64,000 bases of DNA from Glycomyces luteolus (GTDB lineage Bacteria; Actinomycetota; Actinomycetes; Mycobacteriales; Micromonosporaceae). The first letter of the stretch is position 1, and every line of letters begins with the position of its first letter. Positions 36,412 to 44,523 of this stretch are shown here, piece after piece. The stretch lies in NCBI RefSeq assembly GCF_027622875.1, contig NZ_JAPZVP010000025.1, positions 1 through 64,000 of the forward strand. The letters are read 5' to 3'. The notes below the pieces were generated by a model. That model worked only from the letters and a program-made list of their open reading frames with translations, was not told where the DNA came from and searched no databases. Position numbers and translations under genes: made by a program.

Positions 36412-36650
36412 CGGTTCTCCTCCTCGTCAGACGCCATCCGGACCGTGACGCTCCCTTGAATAGCCGCGTCGTCCTCCGATGGTATCGGCTGGGTTCCAGC
36501 GACGGCGAGCGGTTGAGACGCAACCCTTCCCCGAGTCCGATTCGTATCGTCTGATCGGGTGAGGCCGCTGTCAGCCGGTGGTACCAAATGACGGGAGAGC
36601 CAGGCAGGGGTGGGTGGCGGTCCCGGTCGAAGGCGCGTAGGGTGACGCGG

Positions 36651-36989
36651 GTGACAGATCGCGACTTCAGCTCATTCGTCCGGGACGTGCGCAAACGCGC
36701 CCACGTCTCGTTCCGCGAGCTCTCCGACTCCGCCGGGGTCTCCAACCCCTACCTCCAGGGCGAGCGCGGCGTGCGCCGCCCCAGTGGCGCGGTCCTGCGG
36801 CAGCTGGCGCTGGCGCTCCGGGTGGCCACCCCGATCATGTACCTGCGGGCCAACCTCGCCCCCGAGAACGGCTCCGCCACCCCGCTGGCCATCGCCACCG
36901 ACCGCGAGCTCACCTCGAGGCAGAAGCAGACCCTCTCCGAGATGTACGAGGCCTTCTGCAGCGAGAACGAGCGCGGCGCGGCCAAGTAG
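36651..36989 (+). CDS. small XRE-family DNA-binding protein
   Basis: 112 aa from the GTG at 36651 (TAGGGTGACGCGG precedes; the frame opens at 36588). A helix-turn-helix at about 8-60 (VRKRAHVSFRELSDSAGVSNPYLQ) is followed by RRPSGAVLRQLALAL, the usual XRE third and fourth helices, and a short helical tail. No ligand domain. It lies divergent to fhaA and could regulate it. A bidirectional terminator at 37037-37066 ends it. Confidence 0.78.
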   Translation: MTDRDFSSFVRDVRKRAHVSFRELSDSAGVSNPYLQGERGVRRPSGAVLRQLALALRVATPIMYLRANLAPENGSATPLAIATDRELTSRQKQTLSEMYEAFCSENERGAAK

Positions 36990-37036
36990 CCGAGCCGGGC
37001 GCCGGTGGGGCGCCCGGACTCCCTCCCGAACATGAA

Positions 37037-37066
37037 GAACGCGGCACCGGTCTCGGTGCCGCGTTC
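37037..37066. terminator. bidirectional terminator between XRE gene and hisC
   Basis: Perfect 13-bp stem GAACGCGGCACCG with GTCT loop, between convergent stops at 36989 and 37081. AT pairs at the base favour termination in both directions. Confidence 0.75.
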
Positions 37067-37080
37067 ACTCGCTGTCCGGC

Positions 37081-38139
37081 CTAAGCGGCGTCGATGAACG
37101 CCCGCAGTGCGTCGAGCAGGGCGTCGTTCTCCTCCGGCAGCCCGATGGTGACGCGCACGCCGTCGCCTCCGAAGGGCCGCACCAGGATCCCGCGTCCTTC
37201 GCAGTGCGCCGCGAACGCGACGGCCCTGTCGCCCAGCGGCAGCCAGAAGAAGTTCGCCTGCGAGTCCGGCACGTCCGGCACCAGTTCCCTTGCGGCCATC
37301 ACCGTGCGCTTGCGCTCCGAGGTCACCAGGGCGACCCGGCGCCGCATCTCGCCTTCGGCCTCGAGCGCCGCGAGCGCCGCCCGCTGCGCGGCCGCGTTGA
37401 CCGCGAACGGGATCACGCACCGGCTCACCGCGTCGGCCACTTCGGCCCGGGCCACCATGTAGCCCACGCGGAGCCCGGCGAGGCCCCAGGCCTTCGAGAA
37501 GGTCCGGAAGACCACGGCGTTCGGCCTGTCGGCGTAGCGTTCGATCGCGTCCGGGCAGGCCGGGTCGGTGACGAACTCGCGGTAGGCCTCGTCGATCACG
37601 ACGAGCACGCCCTCGGGGACCGAGGCGAAGACCCGGTCGAGCTCTTCGCCGGTGACGGCCGGGCCGGTCGGGTTGTTGGGGCTGCAGATCACGATGGCGC
37701 GGGTGGCCGGGCCGACGGCCGCGAGCATCGCGTCGATGTCGTGGCGGTGGTCGGGCGTGTTCGGCACCTGGATGCTCTTCAGCCCGGCCACGGTGGCGGC
37801 GATCGGGTAGGCCTCGAAGGAGCGCCACGAGTAGACGACCTCGCTGCCGGGCTTCGCGATCGCCTGCATCAGGTGCCCGATGAGGGCGACCGAGCCGGTG
37901 CCGGTCACGATCCGCTCGGCGGGCAGCCCGAGCCGCTCGGACAGGACGCCCCGCAGTTCGACGACGCCGAGGTCGGGGTAGCGGTGCACGTTCTCGGCCG
38001 CAACCGAGATCGCTTCCACCACACCGGGAAGCGGGCCGTAGGGCACTTCGTTGCTGGAGAGCTTCACGGCATTCGGGATCGCCTTGCCGGGAACATAGCG
38101 GGGGATGGACTCGAGGTCTTCACGCAGAGGATCGCTCAT
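37081..38139 (-). CDS. hisC: histidinol-phosphate / aromatic aminotransferase
   Basis: 352 aa, fold type I PLP enzyme of the HisC group. LSSNEVPYGPLP near 27-38 is the family start. SPNNPTG at 153-159, DEAYREF at 183-189 and the PLP lysine Lys216 in FSKAWGLAGLRVGY are intact, and the final Arg in VRVTIG near 330 binds substrate. It converts imidazole-acetol phosphate to histidinol phosphate, though some actinobacterial paralogs (pat) act on phenylalanine. No other his genes lie here, so I keep both roles open. Its ATG overlaps the stop of the RDD gene as ATGA. Confidence 0.85.
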   Translation of the reverse strand: MSDPLREDLESIPRYVPGKAIPNAVKLSSNEVPYGPLPGVVEAISVAAENVHRYPDLGVVELRGVLSERLGLPAERIVTGTGSVALIGHLMQAIAKPGSEVVYSWRSFEAYPIAATVAGLKSIQVPNTPDHRHDIDAMLAAVGPATRAIVICSPNNPTGPAVTGEELDRVFASVPEGVLVVIDEAYREFVTDPACPDAIERYADRPNAVVFRTFSKAWGLAGLRVGYMVARAEVADAVSRCVIPFAVNAAAQRAALAALEAEGEMRRRVALVTSERKRTVMAARELVPDVPDSQANFFWLPLGDRAVAFAAHCEGRGILVRPFGGDGVRVTIGLPEENDALLDALRAFIDAA

Positions 38140-39032
38140 CGTGAGGGCTCCTTCTCAGGGTCGGCCTTCTCGCCGCTCACATCGACGACGGCGGTGCCAG
38201 GGGATTTGTCGTGGAGGCATTGGCGGAAGGGTTGGTCTCGGATGCACCATATCCCGTCGAGGATCCACAGCACCGCGCCGAACGGGAAGCAGATGAGCGG
38301 CAGCGCGAAGTACGACCAGCGCAGCAGCAGCCGCCCCCAGCCGAGGTTCACGGGCGCGAGCGAGACGACCTTGATCCCCATGAGCCGCTTGCCGATCGTC
38401 TGACCGGTGTTGAGCGTCGCCGGGACCTCGTAGGCGAACCACAGCCCCAGCGCGATGAGCAGCACGACCCACAGCTGGTCGGAGAGGCGCGAGGGCACGG
38501 GGACGTCCCCGGCGTTCGGGGAGGCCACGGCCTCGAGGAAGTACGGCCAGAACGTCTGCAGCATCTGGTAGATGAAGTAGCCGTTGACGACCGCGTTGAG
38601 CGCCAGCATGCACAGCACGTCGACTATCCGGGCGACGAAGCGCTGGCCGGGGTGGGCGAGGACGCGGCCGCCGAGGATACGGTGGATGTCGTGGCGGGTG
38701 ATCCAGCCGACGGTGACGCCGAGGGAGCGGATCGGGACGGTGTCGGGCGGCTGCACGGCGCCGGGGGTGCGCTGGATGACGCGGGGCGGCGGGCCGTCGC
38801 CGTAGCGGCGGTCGGCCGGGAGGGTCTCGAAGGCGGGGTCCGGTGTGGAGGCGTCCGGTCGCGGGGCGGGGAGCGGTTGCGGTTCGGGATCGAGCGGCTC
38901 GGGATCGGCGGGGGGTTCGGCGTCGGCGGGGACGGGCTTGCCGATCCAGGCGCCGCCGTCCCAGTAGCGTTGGGTGGCCGGGTCGGCGGGGTCCGGGTAC
39001 CAGCCGGGTTCGATCGTGGTCATCGAGGCCAT
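38136..39032 (-). CDS. RDD-family membrane protein with DUF2510 domain
   Basis: 298 aa from the ATG at 39032 with GAGG 8 nt upstream. Residues 5-28 carry the DUF2510 signature GWYPDP...RYWDGGAW. A Pro-rich linker follows, and the last 150 residues form an RDD domain with three transmembrane segments and the conserved Arg in FVARIVD near its start. The function of such proteins is unknown; many act in membrane or stress settings. It overlaps hisC by four bases, so the two are coupled. Confidence 0.82.
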   Translation of the reverse strand: MASMTTIEPGWYPDPADPATQRYWDGGAWIGKPVPADAEPPADPEPLDPEPQPLPAPRPDASTPDPAFETLPADRRYGDGPPPRVIQRTPGAVQPPDTVPIRSLGVTVGWITRHDIHRILGGRVLAHPGQRFVARIVDVLCMLALNAVVNGYFIYQMLQTFWPYFLEAVASPNAGDVPVPSRLSDQLWVVLLIALGLWFAYEVPATLNTGQTIGKRLMGIKVVSLAPVNLGWGRLLLRWSYFALPLICFPFGAVLWILDGIWCIRDQPFRQCLHDKSPGTAVVDVSGEKADPEKEPSR

Positions 39033-39525
39033 TCTTGCAGCCTCGTCCCGACATTCCCAGTCAGTTCGGCCACAGCCGTTGCGGGGCGCTGCGAACCGGG
39101 CTGCGGACAACGACACGGCCCAGTCGGTTGATGCCTCGACTGGGCCGCTCGCAACTCACTGCACTTCCGACCGAGTTACCAAGCGTGAAGTCTTTAATAG
39201 CGGTGACTGGCCCCTAGGTGGCTGGTCCCGCTGTGCCTCCCGACGGCTCAGGTCGCACGTGGGTGCTCGGCGGCGGTGCCCGAATCCTTCCGATCTGCGG
39301 AGACCATGTCCCCGGGAAGTCCTTCCGGATCCGTAACTCATTTCTACTCGTCTACTGACGGGTAGTAAACCCCTAGGCGCAAAAAATCCGAACGGAGTTC
39401 TCGAATGGGCGGCCGACCGGGCACCGGGCCCGCCGGTTCCCCCGAATCCCCACGCGGCGAGCGGTATCTGGTCTACCTTGCGGGACATCGGGGCCGAGCG
39501 CCCGAACAGAGCCGAGGAGGCCGCC
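39033..39525. other. 493-bp divergent intergenic region
   Basis: Contains a 9-bp inverted repeat with one T-G pair at 39344-39365 (CTACTCGTC / GACGGGTAG, TACT loop) and two copies of CCCCTAGG at 39211-39218 and 39370-39377. An A-run follows the second copy. These lie in the likely promoter zone of the DUF4190 gene. No coding sequence is supported. Confidence 0.4.
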
Positions 39526-40197
39526 ATGACGACGTACCCGCCGACCCCGGGGCCACCCGAACCCGAACCGCCCGAACCGGAACGCAAGGACGAGACCGAA
39601 GAGGGCGGGCACCCGTTCTCCGGCAACGAGCCCGGCCCGGCCGCCTCCGGACCCGAGCCGGGCTGGACCCCGCCGGGCGCGCAGCCGGAGAACGTACCGC
39701 ACCCGACGCACGGCGAGACGCCCGGCGAGACCCCGCGAGCCCCCGACGACAAGCCGTTCGGCGGCATCCCGCCCGCTCCCCCGCCGCCCGGCGCGGGCCC
39801 TGGCGCACCGCCGCCCGCCGGCGGCGGCTACAGCCCTTACGCGGGCGGTGCGGTCCCGCCGCCGCCACCGCCGCCCCCGGCCTACAACGGCGACGGCCCG
39901 CTGCGCGGCCAGGAACCGCGCAACGGCCTCGGCACCGCGGCCCTGGTCTGCGGCATCATCGCGATCGCGCTGTCGTTCGTTCCGGTGATCAACACCTTCA
40001 CGTGGCCACTGGGCGTCCTCGCGGTCGTCTTCGGCGCGGTCGGCTGGGCCCGCGCGAACAAGGGGATCGCCACGAACAAGCCGTTCGCCGTCACCGGCCT
40101 GGTGCTCGGCATCGTCTCGTTCTTCACGTTCTGCCTGATCTACGTCCTCATCGGCGCGAGCGGCGGGATGCAGTACGACGCGGCGACGATGCTCTAG
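39526..40197 (+). CDS. DUF4190-type membrane protein with Pro-rich N-terminus
   Basis: 223 aa from the ATG at 39526 with GAGGAGG upstream. Residues 1-120 are dominated by Pro, Gly, Glu and Asp (PPEPEPPEPE, then GGIPPAPPPPG). The C-terminal part has two transmembrane helices around NGLGTAALVCGIIAIAL and TGLVLGIVSFF, the DUF4190 pattern. A small cytoplasmic-facing Pro-rich membrane protein of unknown role. Monocistronic, ending at the strong hairpin at 40210-40243. Confidence 0.78.
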   Translation: MTTYPPTPGPPEPEPPEPERKDETEEGGHPFSGNEPGPAASGPEPGWTPPGAQPENVPHPTHGETPGETPRAPDDKPFGGIPPAPPPPGAGPGAPPPAGGGYSPYAGGAVPPPPPPPPAYNGDGPLRGQEPRNGLGTAALVCGIIAIALSFVPVINTFTWPLGVLAVVFGAVGWARANKGIATNKPFAVTGLVLGIVSFFTFCLIYVLIGASGGMQYDAATML

Positions 40198-40209
40198 CCG
40201 CGACGGCGA

Positions 40210-40243
40210 GAACGGGCCGGGCGCCTCCGCGCCCGGCCCGTTC
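40210..40243. terminator. perfect 15-bp bidirectional terminator
   Basis: GAACGGGCCGGGCGC, CTCC loop, exact complement, between the stops at 40197 (+) and 40253 (-). Serves both convergent genes. Confidence 0.78.
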
Positions 40244-40252
40244 GCATACCGC

Positions 40253-41368
40253 TCAGACCTGCAGCCAAGCCCCGCGGCGCATCACCGAGACCAGGTTCAG
40301 GTCGTCGTCGAGGACCACCGCGTCGGCGTACTTCCCCGTCTCGATCGCCCCGACATCGCCCAGGCCCAGCAGCTCCGCGGGCGTCGCGGAGGCCATCTGC
40401 GACGCGGCCTCCACCGACTGCCCGGCCAGGCGCACCGTGTTGCGGAACGCGTCCAGCAGCGTGATCGTCGATCCCGCGATGATGTCGGTCCCCGCCACCG
40501 TCGCGACGCCGTCGGCCACCTCGACCGCGTGGCGGCCCAGCATGTAGCGGCCGTCGTCGAGTCCCGCCGCGTCCATCGCGTCGGAGACCAGCAGCGTCCA
40601 CGCCGGCAGCGACGTGTCGAACGCGAACCGCATCGTGCCCGGGTGCAGGTGGACCGGGTCGGCGACGATCTCGGAGAAGATCCGCTCATCGTCCAGCAGC
40701 GCCGGGATCGGGCCCGGCTCGCGGTGATTGAACGCCCGCATCGCGTTGAACAGGTGCGTCGCGGCCTGCGCGCCCGCGTCGATTCCCGCCGCGGTCTGCT
40801 CGTAACTCGCGTTCGTGTGCCCGATCGCGGGCACGACCCCGCGCTGGTCCAGGAACTCGATGGCCTCCAGAGCGCCGTTCAGCTCAGGCGCGATCGTCAC
40901 CATCTTCACCGCGCCGCTGCCCGCTTCAATGAGCTCCGTCAGCTCCGAGAGGTCCGGATCGCGCAGCACCTCAACGCGGTGCGCCCCGCACTTCGCCGCG
41001 GAGATATAAGGCCCCTCGTAGTGGACCCCGGCGAGCGTCCCGTCCGCGACCAGCGGCTTGAGCGCCCGCGTCGCATCGAGCAGGAACCCGTGCGTGGACG
41101 ACACCAGCGAGGCGACCAGCGTCGTCGTCCCGCGCGACGCATGGAACGCCGCGGCCCCCCGCGCCGACTCCGGGTCGCCGTTCGCCAGCGAGAAACCCCC
41201 GCCGCCGTGGCAGTGGACGTCCACGAAACCGGGCAGGACCCAGCCTGTCGGCTCGCCCTCGCGCTCGAGAACCCCCTCGAACCGGTCGCCGTCGACGATC
41301 AGGGTCCCGTTGACGATCCCGTCGGGAGTGACGATTCGGCCCACGGCCGGCAGCAAAACGCCGTCCAC
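40253..41368 (-). CDS. nagA: N-acetylglucosamine-6-phosphate deacetylase
   Basis: 371 aa from the GTG at 41368 with GGAAGGAG just upstream; the frame opens at 41419 without a site. Amidohydrolase-fold features are intact: DVHCHGGGG near 50, the metal-binding Glu in HYEGPYIS near 120, His residues in IGHTNASY near 180 and THLFNAM near 205, and the catalytic Asp in VSDAMDAAG near 265. It removes acetate from GlcNAc-6-P during amino-sugar recycling or chitin/wall catabolism. Divergent from a DeoR-type regulator across 167 bp, a common control arrangement. Confidence 0.92.
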   Translation of the reverse strand: MDGVLLPAVGRIVTPDGIVNGTLIVDGDRFEGVLEREGEPTGWVLPGFVDVHCHGGGGFSLANGDPESARGAAAFHASRGTTTLVASLVSSTHGFLLDATRALKPLVADGTLAGVHYEGPYISAAKCGAHRVEVLRDPDLSELTELIEAGSGAVKMVTIAPELNGALEAIEFLDQRGVVPAIGHTNASYEQTAAGIDAGAQAATHLFNAMRAFNHREPGPIPALLDDERIFSEIVADPVHLHPGTMRFAFDTSLPAWTLLVSDAMDAAGLDDGRYMLGRHAVEVADGVATVAGTDIIAGSTITLLDAFRNTVRLAGQSVEAASQMASATPAELLGLGDVGAIETGKYADAVVLDDDLNLVSVMRRGAWLQV

Positions 41369-41535
41369 GGCGCTCCTTCCAATCAATCCGGCGTGTATGG
41401 GCCCACCCCGGTGCGGCACAATGATCGTGAGCGCGCGAGCATGACTTGAGCATCACTCGAGCGCCGGAAGACGTACAACGAACACTATCGCGCAGACCGC
41501 GGCCCGCCCGCCGCGATCCCGACCCGAGGAGCGAC
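41369..41535. promoter_or_regulatory. divergent promoter region of nagA and the DeoR-type regulator
   Basis: 167 bp between outward-facing GTG starts. A regulator encoded next to its target usually binds here. I find no strong dyad; a GAGCGCGCGAGC patch near 41430 and an AACGAACA stretch near 41476 are the only features noted. Confidence 0.35.
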
Positions 41536-42321
41536 GTGGACCGCTATGCCCGGTGGAACACCCTGCTGGAGATCCTCGCAGAGACCGGACGCATCACCGT
41601 GGAGGAAGCGGCCGAGCGGCTCGGCGTCTCCCAGGCCACCATCCGCCGCGACTTCGACCAGCTCTCCCAGCAGCAGATGATCACCCGCACCCGCGGCGGC
41701 GCCGTCGCCGGCGGCATCTCCTACGACCTCCCGCTGCGCTACAAGACCGCCCGCCACGTCGAAGAGAAGCACCGCATCGGCACCGCCGCGGCAGGCCTGG
41801 TCAGCCCCGGCCAGGTCATCGCCCTCAACGGCGGCACGACCATCACCGAGGTGGCCCGCGCGCTGGCGACCCGCACCGACCTGGTCGCGACACCCGGCTC
41901 CACCGGTCTGACCATCGTCACGAACGCCCTCAACATCGCCAACGAGCTGATCGTCCGCCCGCACCTGAAAGTGGTGGTCGTCGGCGGCGTGGTCCGCCCC
42001 CAGTCCTACGAGCTCATCGGCCCGCTCGCCGCACCGATCCTCCGCGAGATCACCCTCGACATCGCGTTCCTCGGCGTCGACGCCATCGACATGAAACTCG
42101 GCGCGACCAGCCATCACGAAGGCGAAGCGGCCATCAACGCCCTCATGGCCGCCCGCGCCCGCAAGGTCGTGGTCATCGCCGACGGCTCCAAGATCGGCGG
42201 CCACGCCTTCGCCCGCATCTGCCCGACCGACCGCGTCCACACCCTCGTCACCGACGGCAACGCCCCGCCGGAGCAGCTGCGCGGCTTCGAGGAAGCGGGC
42301 ATCCGCGTCATCGTCGTCTAG
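41536..42321 (+). CDS. DeoR-family transcriptional regulator
   Basis: 261 aa from the GTG at 41536 with GAGGAGC upstream; the frame opens at 41446. The N-terminal winged helix (ITVEEAAERLGVSQATIRRDFDQL) is the DeoR DNA-binding signature. The C-terminal DeoRC sensor domain has NGGTTITEVARAL and GVDAIDM near 165-180 and usually binds a phosphosugar. Given the divergent nagA gene, GlcNAc-6-P or glucosamine-6-P is the probable effector; this is inference. It likely represses nagA and itself. Confidence 0.88.
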   Translation: MDRYARWNTLLEILAETGRITVEEAAERLGVSQATIRRDFDQLSQQQMITRTRGGAVAGGISYDLPLRYKTARHVEEKHRIGTAAAGLVSPGQVIALNGGTTITEVARALATRTDLVATPGSTGLTIVTNALNIANELIVRPHLKVVVVGGVVRPQSYELIGPLAAPILREITLDIAFLGVDAIDMKLGATSHHEGEAAINALMAARARKVVVIADGSKIGGHAFARICPTDRVHTLVTDGNAPPEQLRGFEEAGIRVIVV

Positions 42322-42419
42322 CCGACAGGCTCGACGGACCCACCGGCGAGAGCAGAAGTACGGGCAAGGGCGAACCCCGGCCTCATGTCCGCGCTGGCGA
42401 CCCGCCGAAGCTCGCGGTG

Positions 42420-42749
42420 CTAGCGGTCGTCGCCGCTCCCGCCGAGCACGCCCCGCCGCTGTCGGTCGGCGAGCTTCGCGATGTTGTGCTTGGCGACGTC
42501 CTCGAGGGACAGATCGAAGTGGTCGGCGATGACCGCGAGGTACCAGAGCGTGTCGCCGAGCTCCTTCTTGACGTCCTCGGTGTCCCACTGCGAGAAGTCG
42601 CTGCCCTTGTCGCGGATGATCTTCTTCGCCTTCTCGGCGATCTCGCCGGTCTCGCCCACCAGCCCCAGCAGGAGGTGGAACAGCTCATTGAGCTTGTCTC
42701 GAGGCGCGGCCGTCCGCAGCGCCGCCTGCTGGTACTCATCCATGTCCAT
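42420..42749 (-). CDS. MazG-like nucleotide pyrophosphohydrolase
   Basis: 109 aa, one all-alpha NTP-pyrophosphatase domain. The metal-binding pattern EExxE then ExxD is seen as GLVGETGEIAEKAKK near 28-42 and KKELGDTLWYLA near 61-72. Such enzymes hydrolyse noncanonical or excess NTPs to NMP and pyrophosphate in the cytoplasm. Convergent with the DeoR-type gene and followed upstream by the small Cys protein gene. Confidence 0.82.
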   Translation of the reverse strand: MDMDEYQQAALRTAAPRDKLNELFHLLLGLVGETGEIAEKAKKIIRDKGSDFSQWDTEDVKKELGDTLWYLAVIADHFDLSLEDVAKHNIAKLADRQRRGVLGGSGDDR

Positions 42750-42822
42750 GCCGCAACCCTAGAAACCCCGGCAGCGGCGGATGCATCCGGAATGCCGCGA
42801 TCGCCCGGAAGCCGGCCGAGGC

Positions 42823-43128
42823 TCACGGAGCGGGCTGCACCACGACGCCGCCGAACCGCGCCTCGCCGGCCCGGTAGACGATTCCGTCGACCAGCACGCG
42901 GCCGTCCTCGGTCACCTGCTCGCAGACCGTGCCGTCGTCGGCGTGGACCGCCGCGAAACCGCCGCTGAGGCTGACGTTGCCCATCCTGACCGGGCGTTCC
43001 GCCAGGTCGGTCGCCCGGTCGGCGCAGCCGCCGCACAGCGCCTCCGGGTATCTCGGCGAATACGGGCGAGGCGCCCCGTCGTGAGGGCAGGAACCGTGCG
43101 ATCGCGGATGTGCTTGCTGGCTGCTCAT
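42823..43128 (-). CDS. small conserved-looking Cys protein
   Basis: 101 aa, AAGG 5 nt before the ATG. Cysteines at SCPHDG and LCGGCAD suggest a structural zinc site in the first half; the second half is beta-rich (VHADDGTVCEQVTEDGRVLVDG). No signal peptide or family recognised. Same strand as the MazG-like gene, 73 bp apart. Confidence 0.55.
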   Translation of the reverse strand: MSSQQAHPRSHGSCPHDGAPRPYSPRYPEALCGGCADRATDLAERPVRMGNVSLSGGFAAVHADDGTVCEQVTEDGRVLVDGIVYRAGEARFGGVVVQPAP

Positions 43129-43154
43129 ACTGGCCTTCGCTGTCGGTGAGATGC

Positions 43155-43188
43155 AACGGCCGGCCTCCCTCTCGGGCGGCCGGCCGTT
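43155..43188 (-). terminator. terminator of the permease-pair operon
   Basis: AACGGCCGGCC / GGCCGGCCGTT, 11 bp with a 12-nt loop, 9 bp after the permease stop at 43198 on the minus strand. Confidence 0.65.
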
Positions 43189-43197
43189 TCGTTCCCG

Positions 43198-44502
43198 CTA
43201 GCGCTGCGGGGACACCGCATCCGGGAGGGTCGGTTCGAACAGGCCGGTGCCTTCAGGGCCGTCGGCCGGCTCGAACGGGCGCATCTTCTGCGTGTATATG
43301 CCGTTGTCGGCCTCGACCGCCTCCTTCGGACGGCCCAGGCGGTCGAGGGCGAAGGAGACGAAGAGTGCCACGAGCAGGACGCCGACATCGATCAGCGGAG
43401 CGAAGTCGTCCTGCCAGGAGGCGTCTCCGGCCTCGACCATCGCGTGGTTCCACAGCACCGCCCCGGCCCAGACGGCGAGCACCGCGAGCACCGTGCCGAG
43501 CACGCCGCCGCGGCGGCCCCACAGGCTCGTTCCGCCCAGCAGGACCGCGGCGAACGCGAGGAGCTGCAAGTCGATCGAGGCCGAGCCCAGTCCATACGGG
43601 CCGAAGCCGAGCGAGGTCGGCTCCGTGCTCGGCGCGAGCGTGTAGGCGAACATCAGGAAGCCCGCGCCCGCGGCGAGCAGCATCGACATGACCGTGCCGC
43701 CCAGGAGCAGGAACACGGCTCCCGCGCTCCGCTCACCGCCGTCGGCCATCCGCTTCACCCCGCTGAGGCCGTCGCGCACACCGGGAGCGAGGCCGATGAG
43801 CCCGCCCGCGACCGCGAGGACGACCGCCCCGGCGAACACGTACAGGCCGTTCGGCGGATCCCACATCGCGACCGAGTCGATCCCGCGCGACTCCGCGAGC
43901 CGCTCGACGGCCTGCGCCGAAGCGACGAACGCGGCCGCCAGCGCGAGACCGGCGAACCACGGCGGCACCCGGAACGCCGCCACCAGCAGCACGAACACGA
44001 GCGCGGCCACAACGGCCGCCGCCGCGACGAACCCGGCGCAGATCCACAGGTTCGCGTCGACCGGCCGGGCGACCCAGCCCACGGTGATCGCGACCGCCGG
44101 GACCGCCAGGTTCACCGCGCCGAGGCGCAGCGACAGGCCGATCGCCAAGGCCGCCAACAGCACGGGGGCCAGATACAGGGCGTGCTGGTCGAACGCGTCC
44201 GCCAGGGAGCCGAACTCCTCGCCGAACAGCTCGTCCTCGCGGCGGTAGACCAGGAACAGCGCGTTCAGGGTCAGCAGCAGCAGGATCGCCTCCCAGATGA
44301 ACTGGAACGCGAGCCGGTCGCGCGGCACCGCCGGCTCGGTGTACTCCACCGCCGCGGGCCCCTGGCCCGCGAACGGATCGATCGGGCCGCCGTCGCCCGT
44401 GGTCGGCATGCCGACGGGAGGAGCGGTCGGAGGCGGCGTGAACTCGAGCTGGCGGGTCTGGTCGAGGGCAGGTTCATCGCGGTCAGGGGGTACGTAGGTC
44501 AT
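43198..44502 (-). CDS. RbsC-like ABC permease homolog, orphan copy 1
   Basis: 434 aa with 8-10 transmembrane helices between Pro-rich cytoplasmic ends. The segment LSLRLGAVNLAVPAV near 115-130 and the late LLGGTSLWGRRGGVLGTVLAVL near 320-340 match the BPD_transp_2 (RbsC/MglC) permease signature. No ATPase or binding-protein gene is near, and the downstream neighbour is a paralog (next gene, 21 bp away, same strand). They may form a heterodimeric channel or have lost transport. The C-terminal tail is acidic (EPADGPEGTGLFEPTLPD). AAAGGA lies 9 nt before the ATG. Confidence 0.68.
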   Translation of the reverse strand: MTYVPPDRDEPALDQTRQLEFTPPPTAPPVGMPTTGDGGPIDPFAGQGPAAVEYTEPAVPRDRLAFQFIWEAILLLLTLNALFLVYRREDELFGEEFGSLADAFDQHALYLAPVLLAALAIGLSLRLGAVNLAVPAVAITVGWVARPVDANLWICAGFVAAAAVVAALVFVLLVAAFRVPPWFAGLALAAAFVASAQAVERLAESRGIDSVAMWDPPNGLYVFAGAVVLAVAGGLIGLAPGVRDGLSGVKRMADGGERSAGAVFLLLGGTVMSMLLAAGAGFLMFAYTLAPSTEPTSLGFGPYGLGSASIDLQLLAFAAVLLGGTSLWGRRGGVLGTVLAVLAVWAGAVLWNHAMVEAGDASWQDDFAPLIDVGVLLVALFVSFALDRLGRPKEAVEADNGIYTQKMRPFEPADGPEGTGLFEPTLPDAVSPQR

Positions 44503-44523
44503 GCGTCCGTCCTTTTCGGGGTG